Positions 38,438 through 43,826 of a stretch of DNA of 44,645 nucleotides are shown here, one piece after another. The notes beneath the pieces are model-generated. The model searched no databases. It was given only the letters and a program-made list of their open reading frames with translations, and had not been told where the DNA came from. The stretch covers positions 1 through 44,645 of IMG/VR virus record IMGVR_UViG_3300049003_000015; one strand, written 5' to 3'. Origin of the DNA: a virus. Both the position numbers and the translations under genes were made by a program. Each line of letters starts with the position of its first letter. The first letter of the stretch is position 1.

Positions 38438-38739
38438 CCGAGGCGCAGCTTCAGCAGATGGTCATCGACCTCGCCCGCTGGGCCGGGTTCCTCCACTTCC
38501 ACGACAACGACCCGCGCCGCAACCGCGCCGGCTTCCCCGACCTCGTGCTCATCCACACGACGACCGGCCGGCTCATCTTCGTCGAACTCAAGTCCGAGAA
38601 GGGGAAGCTGCGGCCCGAGCAGGACGTGTGGCTCACCCACCTCGGCGTTCATCACGAGTGCTACGTGTGGCGCCCCCAGCACTGGGAGACCGGCCTCATC
38701 CGCCGCGTGCTGCTCGAGGAACGGCGCGCAGTCGCATGA
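38434..38739 (+). CDS. VRR-NUC nuclease (101 aa)
   Basis: GTG in a GTGA overlap. RNRAGFPDLVLIH, then LIFVELKSEKGKLRPEQDVW match the VRR-NUC core (Asp in G-F-P-D-L, Glu-x-Lys in VELKSE). The PD-(D/E)XK fold resolves or cuts DNA structures. In actinophages it lies in the recombination/replication part, as here. Confidence 0.9.
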   Translation: MTEAQLQQMVIDLARWAGFLHFHDNDPRRNRAGFPDLVLIHTTTGRLIFVELKSEKGKLRPEQDVWLTHLGVHHECYVWRPQHWETGLIRRVLLEERRAVA

Positions 38740-38882
38740 CCGCCCCGACGCCCCGCCCGCTGTCGATGGACTGGCAGAGCCTCCCCACCTTCTGCGTCCG
38801 CTGCGAGATCCACCAGGCCACCAACCACAAGCCGATCTGCCCGGTCTGCCTCGACGACATCCGGCGGGAGGAGGCGCGGTGA
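38736..38882 (+). CDS. Small zinc-ribbon protein (48 aa)
   Basis: ATG in an ATGA overlap. FCVRCEIHQ and ICPVCLDDIRRE give two CxxC pairs 16 residues apart, a minimal zinc ribbon. Overlaps both neighbours. Confidence 0.65.
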   Translation: MTAPTPRPLSMDWQSLPTFCVRCEIHQATNHKPICPVCLDDIRREEAR

Positions 38883-39055
38883 GTGCATCGGCAGATCGCG
38901 TGCGCGACTTCCTCAACGCCCGCGCTGACATGACGGGGATAGATCCAGAGGTGGTCACCACCGTCAGCGTCGCTGGCCAGCGGCATGACCTGACGGTGTT
39001 CGACCTCTGGGAGCTGATCGGCGAGGCCGTCAGGGCTGAGGAGCGCGAGTCGTGA
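38879..39055 (+). CDS. Small hypothetical protein (58 aa)
   Basis: GTG in a GTGA overlap. An acidic helical start, then VTTVSVAGQRHDLTVFDLWE and a terminal helix. It immediately precedes the methyltransferase. Function unknown. Confidence 0.62.
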   Translation: MSASADRVRDFLNARADMTGIDPEVVTTVSVAGQRHDLTVFDLWELIGEAVRAEERES

Positions 39056-39723
39056 AGCCCCTCTTGCTCGACACCTTCTGCGGGGCCGGTGGCTGCTCCG
39101 TCGGCTACAACCGTGCCGGCTTCGACGTCGTCGGCATCGACAAGGAGCCGCATCCCGACTACCCGTTCCCGATGATCGTCGGCGATGCGATGGAGTACCT
39201 GTCCGATCTGGACTTCCTCGCACAGTTCGACGTCGTCCACGCCTCGCCGCCGTGCCCGTTCTACTCGACGGCGACGATCGCCAGCGCCCGCAGTAACCAC
39301 CCGGACCTCGTGCCGCCGACCTTCGCGGCCCTGCGCGCCTGGGGTGGCGTATGGGTGATCGAGAACGTGCCCGGGGCTCCGATGCCCGACGCGATCGTTC
39401 TGTGCGGCGGCGCGATGGGACTCCCCCGCATCCGCCGGCACCGCCTGTTCGCGTCCTCCGTGCCGCTCATGTCCCCCGGGTGCGCCTGCACGGGCCAGGA
39501 GGTCGTCGGCGTCTACGGCGGCAAGCGCGGGTGGGGACGCAACGCTCCTCGACCCGATGGGACGTCACGGGGCCGGCGCGCACTCACCCACACCGAAGCC
39601 TGCGAGGTCATGGGCATCGACTGGATGGCTAGCCCCGGCGACGTGTCCGACGCGATCCCGCCGAACTACACGGAGTACATCGGCGGGCAGCTCATCGAGC
39701 AGTTGGAGAGGGCAGCCGCATGA
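39052..39723 (+). CDS. C5-cytosine DNA methyltransferase (223 aa)
   Basis: GTG in a GTGA overlap. Motifs: I LLLDTFCGAGGCSVGYNRAG (5-24), IV ASPPCPFYST with catalytic Cys68, VI VIENVPG (103-109), VIII RIRRHRLFASS, and a C-terminal IPPNYTEYIGGQL (IX-X like). The target-recognition region is very short, so specificity may be loose or simple. Methylation may protect the phage genome against host restriction or affect packaging. No partner endonuclease is seen. Length is short for the family, but the motif set is complete. Confidence 0.9.
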   Translation: MKPLLLDTFCGAGGCSVGYNRAGFDVVGIDKEPHPDYPFPMIVGDAMEYLSDLDFLAQFDVVHASPPCPFYSTATIASARSNHPDLVPPTFAALRAWGGVWVIENVPGAPMPDAIVLCGGAMGLPRIRRHRLFASSVPLMSPGCACTGQEVVGVYGGKRGWGRNAPRPDGTSRGRRALTHTEACEVMGIDWMASPGDVSDAIPPNYTEYIGGQLIEQLERAAA

Positions 39724-39968
39724 CCGCCCTCTGTCGTCCCTGCGCCAGGGACGACGCCGGGTGGCGCGATGCCCCGATGAGCATCGTCGACGGCGGCATC
39801 CAGATCATCACGATCGGCAACCGTCTCCAGGACGCCCTGGAGAACGGGAAGCACCGCGTTGAGAGCTACTACGCCCTCGTCCGCTTCCAGCGAGACCTGA
39901 TCGCCCGCCAGTGCGCTGAGCAGCACCAGCGGCCGATGCAACTCAGTCTGCTCGAGGTGGCGGCATGA
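39720..39968 (+). CDS. Hypothetical protein (82 aa)
   Basis: ATG in an ATGA overlap. CRPCARDDAGW at the start, then IITIGNRLQDALENGKHRVE and RFQRDLIARQCAEQHQR. Helical C-terminus. No family recognised. Confidence 0.65.
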   Translation: MTALCRPCARDDAGWRDAPMSIVDGGIQIITIGNRLQDALENGKHRVESYYALVRFQRDLIARQCAEQHQRPMQLSLLEVAA

Positions 39969-39969
39969 C

Positions 39970-40176
39970 TCACTCCGGCAGCCGGACGCAGTCACTCGGG
40001 ACCGAGCGCAAATACCGACCGCGTCCCCAGTCGTGTGCCACGACGTATGAGACGGATGCGCGCCACTCCCCATCCGGCCACCGCACCCAGGCGTCCTGCC
40101 AAGCCGGCACCCAGTTCCCGTCGTGCAGCACCTCCACGGCCCGCGGCTCCGGGAAGCGCCTGACGTCATCGCCCAC
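39970..40176 (-). CDS. Leftward small protein inside early operon (68 aa)
   Basis: Minus strand from GTG at 40176. VEVLHDGNWVPAWQDAWVRW followed by VSYVVAHDWGRGRYLRSVPS and a C-terminal VRLPE has the strand-turn pattern of small actinobacterial/phage beta proteins; the opposite-strand ORF (39965-40204) is Ser/Thr-rich and shapeless. It is the only leftward gene in the rightward early operon. No clear ribosome site was seen. Confidence 0.6.
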   Translation of the reverse strand: MGDDVRRFPEPRAVEVLHDGNWVPAWQDAWVRWPDGEWRASVSYVVAHDWGRGRYLRSVPSDCVRLPE

Positions 40177-40200
40177 GACACAAACCGTAGGAGGTCAGGG

Positions 40201-40392
40201 GTGAAGCCTGAACTGCTCACGGTCCGCGAGGTCGCTGACCTGTTCGGCGTCTCCCGGATGACCGTCTACCGGCTGATCGAAGACCAAAGCCTGCGAGCAC
40301 GTCGCATCGGTCGCTCGCTGCGGATCGACATGCGCGACGCCAAGGAGTTCTGGCAGGACGCGAACACCATCGAATGGGAGCGACCGGCATGA
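40201..40392 (+). CDS. Excisionase-family HTH protein (63 aa)
   Basis: GTG with AGGAGG before it. LTVREVADLFGVSRMTVYRL, IEDQSLRARRIGRSLRIDM is a textbook excisionase/HTH_17 domain. A second such protein in this genome (see 32666), so one may be excisionase and the other a transcription factor. Confidence 0.87.
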   Translation: MKPELLTVREVADLFGVSRMTVYRLIEDQSLRARRIGRSLRIDMRDAKEFWQDANTIEWERPA

Positions 40393-40634
40393 CCGCGATA
40401 GACCTGCCGTTCTTCAACGGCAACGCAGCCTGCGCCGAGACCGACCCGGACGCTTTCTTCCCGGAGAAGGGCGGGTCGACGCTCAAGACGAAGGCGATCT
40501 GCGCGGGCTGCGAGATTCGCGTGGCTTGTTTCAAGTGGTCGATGGACAACCGCGAGCAGGCCGGCACCTGGGGTGGCGTGTCCGAGACGCAGCGGAAGCG
40601 GCTGCTCCGTGCGCGCGGGAGGCGAGCCGCATGA
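40389..40634 (+). CDS. WhiB-family iron-sulphur transcription factor (81 aa)
   Basis: ATG in an ATGA overlap. Four cysteines in the family pattern (Cys15, Cys38, Cys41, Cys47), DPDAFFPEKGG before the CxxC, then the turn motif GTWGGVS (59-65) and a basic C-terminus (RKRLLRARGRR). WhiB proteins hold a 4Fe-4S cluster and bind sigma factor to redirect transcription. It marks an actinobacterial host. Confidence 0.93.
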   Translation: MTAIDLPFFNGNAACAETDPDAFFPEKGGSTLKTKAICAGCEIRVACFKWSMDNREQAGTWGGVSETQRKRLLRARGRRAA

Positions 40635-40732
40635 TCGCCCGCCTGCTCGCCGCCGTCGACAGCGCCGTCGACACCTTCCTAAACGCCGTCGTCGACCGGC
40701 TGATCGCGGCGTGGCTTGAGGAGGAGCGGTGA
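40631..40732 (+). CDS. Tiny amphipathic peptide (33 aa)
   Basis: ATG in an ATGA overlap with whiB. MIARLLAAVDSAVDTFLNAV forms an amphipathic helix that may bind membranes or a partner. The overlaps are the main support. Confidence 0.5.
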   Translation: MIARLLAAVDSAVDTFLNAVVDRLIAAWLEEER

Positions 40733-40863
40733 AACGTCACCCAACCGGCCGGTGGCGGTGGCTGTGTCGCCTTATCGGTCACCGCCGAACATTCGTTTAC
40801 GGCCCGCATTGGTGCCGCCGTTGTGGGGTCATCGCGGCGTGGATCGAGGCGGGGGAACGGTGA
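40729..40863 (+). CDS. Small basic Trp/Cys protein (44 aa)
   Basis: GTG in a GTGA overlap. RWRWLCRLIGHRR and WCRRCGVIAAW: two Cys pairs and a His suggest zinc; very basic. Confidence 0.52.
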   Translation: MKRHPTGRWRWLCRLIGHRRTFVYGPHWCRRCGVIAAWIEAGER

Positions 40864-41024
40864 CGACCATTCAGGTCGACTTCGAGTGCTGCGGTGATGT
40901 CCTTGTGCTGCCGACCGCCTTGCGTGATGACCAGACGATGTTGGCGAATGCGTCGCTTATCGACACGTTGCTGATGTATGCCGAAGCCGATCACTCGTCG
41001 CGTCACCCGGAGTGCGCCCCGTGA
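40860..41024 (+). CDS. Small hypothetical protein (54 aa)
   Basis: GTG in a GTGA overlap. Acidic; IQVDFECCGDVLVLPTALRD then helix. Function unknown. Confidence 0.6.
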   Translation: MTTIQVDFECCGDVLVLPTALRDDQTMLANASLIDTLLMYAEADHSSRHPECAP

Positions 41025-41182
41025 CCCCCGAGGAGCGCGCCCTCGCCGCCGCATTCATGGCCGAATGCTGGCCCACCGTCCGCGAGTACCGCGAGGGTGA
41101 TCCGCCGCCGAAACGTCGTCCCCGCCGCCGTCCAGAGAATGTGGACAAAGGTGTGGACACGGCTCGAAAGGGGGCGGCGTGA
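41021..41182 (+). CDS. Small basic protein (53 aa)
   Basis: GTG in a GTGA overlap. Helical start, then a very basic KRRPRRRPENV stretch suggesting DNA binding. Confidence 0.58.
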   Translation: MTPEERALAAAFMAECWPTVREYREGDPPPKRRPRRRPENVDKGVDTARKGAA

Positions 41183-41316
41183 ATCGCCGGAATGGTTTGC
41201 CCAACGTCACTCTGACGTGCGAAAATAGGGCTGTCGACACAAGTCGACCCCCGGTCGTAAGCGGTGCTGGTAACACCACAACCGGGGGCCTCGCCAGCCG
41301 TGAAAGGGCTGACTGA
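41179..41316 (+). CDS. Possible small protein over a hairpin element (45 aa)
   Basis: GTG in a GTGA overlap. Peptide contains DTSRPPVVSGAGNTTTGG. The same DNA holds a strong hairpin (41248-41288), so the segment may be a regulatory RNA and not coding. A 46-base gap separates the stop from the next gene. Confidence 0.4.
   Translation: MNRRNGLPNVTLTCENRAVDTSRPPVVSGAGNTTTGGLASRERAD
41248..41288 (+). promoter_or_regulatory. Compound hairpin upstream of replication gene
   Basis: CCCCCGGTCGT (41248-41258) pairs with ACAACCGGGGG (41278-41288), one mismatch; inside, GGTG (41263-41266) pairs with CACC (41274-41277) directly stacking on the outer stem. GTCGAC-ACAA-GTCGAC (41233-41248) is a second inverted repeat just before it. 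An A-rich GAAAATAG precedes both. It may be a structured leader, attenuator or small RNA controlling the gene at 41363. Confidence 0.65.
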
Positions 41317-41362
41317 TGGAGAGCATTTCACCACATGGTGCCCGCCGTGAACAGGGGGGCTC

Positions 41363-41983
41363 GTGAGTGATGACGACGACGACGCCAAGGTCTCGCGCTA
41401 CGAGTGGGAGCGGTGGGTCCGTCGCTGCTGCCTGCCGTCCAGTTCCAAGCTGGTCGCGTTCGTGATGGCCACCTACGCCGCCCGCGACGGCTCCCGCATC
41501 TTCCCGGGCGTCGCCCGCCTGGCTGCCACGACCGGGCTGTCCGAGCGGACGGTCCGCACCGCGCTGGGCAACCTCCGTGACGTCGGCCTGATCGAGCGCG
41601 TCTACCCCGGTGGTCGGCGCGGTCAGATGGCTTTCGCGGACGTCCACCGTCTCGCCATTCCGGCCGATCTGATGGACCGCGTTCCGATGCTCAACCCCGA
41701 CGAGGACGCACTTCCCAAGCGGCAGCAGTTGCCGGTTGGAAAGCCGCGCGGAGAGGTTCCCAACCGGCAAATGAGCGCATCCCAACCGGCAACTGACGAC
41801 GTCCAACCGGCAACTGACGACGTCCCAACCGGCAATGGTTGCACCCCAACAACTCAAGGATCAGCACATAGATCAGTTCAACCATCAACTGAGGACTCAA
41901 GTTTCGGGACTGAACTCACTACGGGTGGGATCGAACTTCCGACGAACGTCATCGCTGGTCGGTTTGGGAGGCGGGGGGCGTGA
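41363..41983 (+). CDS. Winged-helix replication-initiator-like protein (206 aa)
   Basis: GTG with GGGGGG upstream. Residues 1-100 form a helix-turn-helix/winged-helix domain of the kind found at the N-terminus of phage replication initiators: KLVAFVMATYAARDGSRIFP, GVARLAATTGLSERTVRTAL, GNLRDVGLIERVYPGGRRGQ. From about residue 120 the protein is low-complexity (QPATDDV repeated), because the DNA here contains phased iterons. The C-terminal part is Ser/Thr-rich. This is the lambda O arrangement (initiator gene containing its origin). No helicase or loader gene follows. Confidence 0.8.
   Translation: MSDDDDDAKVSRYEWERWVRRCCLPSSSKLVAFVMATYAARDGSRIFPGVARLAATTGLSERTVRTALGNLRDVGLIERVYPGGRRGQMAFADVHRLAIPADLMDRVPMLNPDEDALPKRQQLPVGKPRGEVPNRQMSASQPATDDVQPATDDVPTGNGCTPTTQGSAHRSVQPSTEDSSFGTELTTGGIELPTNVIAGRFGRRGA
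41729..41835. repeat. Five phased 11-bp iterons
   Basis: CCAACCGGCAA occurs exactly at 41760-41770, 41782-41792, 41803-41813 and 41825-41835, and inverted at 41729-41739. Direct copies are spaced 22, 21 and 22 bases and the inverted one 31 bases before the first, that is, at two and three helical turns, so all lie on one face of the DNA. Confidence 0.9.
41729..41925. other. Probable replication origin inside initiator gene
   Basis: The iteron array is followed at once by about 90 bases of much lower GC content (CAACAACTCAAGGATCAGCA and similar through about 41925) in a genome otherwise near two-thirds GC. Iterons plus AT-rich DNA inside an HTH gene match the lambda oriL layout. No experimental proof. 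Confidence 0.75.
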
Positions 41984-42336
41984 CCGAGCCGAGAAGATGC
42001 AAGGGATGCCAGGGACCCATCCCACCTCGCCGCAACCTCTCTGCCGCCTACTGCTCGCCTGAGTGCAAGTGGGTCTCGGCCAGGCGGCGGTCACGGAAGG
42101 CCAAGCGGCCGACTCCTCTCGCGCCCCCACCGCCGCCAACCCACTGTGCTTCATGCGGCAAGGTCGCGTGCCCCACCGAGGACGCGGCAAAGGTAGCCAA
42201 GCGAGCGGTAGAGATCGCAACGGGTCGCACCAACGACGTCCGCTATTACCAGTGCTCCGACGGTTGGTGGCACTGGACCCGGCTCGACGCCACGCTCGAC
42301 GGCTTTCGCGCCCGGTCCGGGAGTGGTGCGAAATGA
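41980..42336 (+). CDS. Zinc-finger protein (118 aa)
   Basis: GTG in a GTGA overlap. RRCKGCQGPIPPRR, YCSPECKWVSARRRSRKAKR (CxxC..CxxxC zinc finger followed by a basic patch), then THCASCGKVACPT and a C-terminal QCSDGWWHW. DNA or RNA binding is likely. Directly follows the initiator gene. Confidence 0.75.
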   Translation: MTEPRRCKGCQGPIPPRRNLSAAYCSPECKWVSARRRSRKAKRPTPLAPPPPPTHCASCGKVACPTEDAAKVAKRAVEIATGRTNDVRYYQCSDGWWHWTRLDATLDGFRARSGSGAK

Positions 42337-42500
42337 CGCGGACCGCGCACGTCCTCCCAGTAAATGACCTCATCGAACACGAGGACGAAGGCGACGACTG
42401 CCCGTGCGGGCCGACGGTCAAGCCATTCCCACAAGAGGACGGCTCAATGAACTGGGTCATCGTCCACCACTCCCTTGACGGACGAGAGAAGAACGAATGA
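42333..42500 (+). CDS. Small acidic protein (55 aa)
   Basis: ATG overlaps the upstream stop. LIEHEDEGDDCPCGPTVKPF with a CPCGP core and WVIVHHSLDGREKNE end. The CPCGP..H-H-SLDGRE pattern recurs in actinobacteria and their phages; function unknown. Confidence 0.68.
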   Translation: MTRTAHVLPVNDLIEHEDEGDDCPCGPTVKPFPQEDGSMNWVIVHHSLDGREKNE

Positions 42501-42658
42501 CCGCCCGCCCGCAGCTCGACGACCGCGATCCGCAGCCGCCGGCCGAATGGGAGCCGGCTAGCCACGAGTGGGCACGCAAGCAAGCCCTCGACGCCACCAA
42601 AGCCGCCGTGACCAAAGCCCGCGACGCCCGCAAGAAGCCAGCAGAGGAGACGACGTGA
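42497..42658 (+). CDS. Small basic helical protein (53 aa)
   Basis: ATG in an ATGA overlap. A Pro-rich start and a Lys/Arg/Ala helix (ATKAAVTKARDARKKPAEET). Function unknown. Confidence 0.58.
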   Translation: MTARPQLDDRDPQPPAEWEPASHEWARKQALDATKAAVTKARDARKKPAEETT

Positions 42659-42846
42659 ACGGCATCCCGCTGTCGTGGTGGTCGGCCGCCGACCTGCTCG
42701 CTCACGAAGACGGCGAGGACGAGCCGGTCGTGTTCGAGCCCATCGGTCGCCCCAGTTCGCTCAAGGGCCGCGCCATCCCGAAACGCGACGCCCGCAAGCC
42801 CGCCGAGATCCGCAACGCAAACGAGGAGAAGAGCAGCGATGAGTGA
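42655..42846 (+). CDS. Small hypothetical protein (63 aa)
   Basis: GTG in a GTGA overlap. LSWWSAADLLAHEDGEDEPV then a basic segment and acidic end. It runs eight bases into the next gene. Confidence 0.62.
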   Translation: MNGIPLSWWSAADLLAHEDGEDEPVVFEPIGRPSSLKGRAIPKRDARKPAEIRNANEEKSSDE

Positions 42847-43399
42847 CTACCCGACCGCACAGGACATCGCTCGGTATCGGAGGCACGACCTGACCCCGGA
42901 CCTGTCCCCTGCCGAGGCTGCCAAGGCCGCCGCATTCGACGCCGCCCCGACCCCGCCCGAGGTTCGGGAGGCCGCGTTGCTCGAGGAGGTGGCGCGGGCG
43001 ATCCGGCGCTCGTGGTTGCTGAGTTTCGACAACCGGGACGACTGGGACTTTGCCGAGGACGACACACGCATCCACTACCGCCGTCTCGCCGCCGCCGCTG
43101 TCGCCGCCTACCGAGCACAGGACGGCGACCTCCGCAACCGCATGGCCGACGTCGCCGACAACCTCGACTACTACGCGGGCAAGACCGACGGCGGCACCTA
43201 CGCGGGCGGGCTGTCTGACGCGGCCGGGCACATTCGGGACGCGCTCGCAGGAGTGCAGGACGGCGGGGCCGAGGAGGCGGTGCGACGACAGGTAGCGGAG
43301 TACGCCTGGTCGCAGGGGTACGAGTCCTGCCGCCGGGGCGACCAGAAGCGCAACCCGTACCGCGCCGCCCTCGCCACGCGGGCCGGGGACGATCGGTGA
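42839..43399 (+). CDS. Hypothetical helical protein (186 aa)
   Basis: ATG at 42839. Ala/Asp/Arg-rich helices (REAALLEEVARAIRRSWLLS; RRLAAAAVAAYRAQDGDLRN; GLSDAAGHIRDALAGVQDGG), with EYAWSQGYESCRRGDQ near the C-terminus, a motif seen in actinophage early proteins. No assigned function. Confidence 0.72.
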   Translation: MSDYPTAQDIARYRRHDLTPDLSPAEAAKAAAFDAAPTPPEVREAALLEEVARAIRRSWLLSFDNRDDWDFAEDDTRIHYRRLAAAAVAAYRAQDGDLRNRMADVADNLDYYAGKTDGGTYAGGLSDAAGHIRDALAGVQDGGAEEAVRRQVAEYAWSQGYESCRRGDQKRNPYRAALATRAGDDR

Positions 43400-43512
43400 C
43401 CGCCGTGGATGTCTGCGGCGACTGCGAGCACCCGTGTGCTCCGGGTCGGTGTGAGTGCCCGCCTGAGTGTCCCGCGAGGCAGGCCGAGCCGGTGGCCGGT
43501 GAGTCCCGGTGA
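43396..43512 (+). CDS. Tiny cysteine-rich protein (38 aa)
   Basis: GTG in a GTGA overlap. VCGDCEHPCAPGRCECPPEC holds six cysteines in 20 residues, suggesting a metal-binding knuckle. The first 17 bases after the start codon's G repeat at the start of the next gene. Confidence 0.55.
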   Translation: MTAVDVCGDCEHPCAPGRCECPPECPARQAEPVAGESR

Positions 43513-43826
43513 CCGCCGTGGATGTCGACGCCCTCGCCAAGCTGCGGGAGGCGGCGACGCCGGGGCCGTGGGTTGTGCTGACGGGGCAGCAGGGCTACCT
43601 GTCTCACCCTGATTCGGCCCTGATCGTCGCGGCGGTCAACGCCCTCGCACCCCTCCTCGCCGAGGTGCGTCGGGGCCGGGCACTGCGGGACAAGGTGGTC
43701 GGGACGTTGCAGGCGTACGACCACGACGCCCGCTACGAGCACGACGTCGGGCACACGACGGCAACCGACCTCATCAGCGACCTCCGCGCCGCCCTCGCGG
43801 CCGTGGACGGCGGTGAGCAGCGGTGA
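43509..43826 (+). CDS. Ead/Ea22-like protein (105 aa)
   Basis: GTG in a GTGA overlap. KLREAATPGPWVVLTGQQGY then LIVAAVNALAPLLAEVRRGR: the A-T-P-G-P-W motif followed by A-A-V-N is the signature of Ead/Ea22-type phage accessory proteins. The function in the host is not settled. Confidence 0.78.
   Translation: MTAVDVDALAKLREAATPGPWVVLTGQQGYLSHPDSALIVAAVNALAPLLAEVRRGRALRDKVVGTLQAYDHDARYEHDVGHTTATDLISDLRAALAAVDGGEQR

Noticed and set aside
39965-40204. Plus-strand ORF of 79 codons
   Set aside because: Ser/Thr/Arg-rich with no structural pattern; the minus-strand frame at 39970-40176 looks like a real protein.
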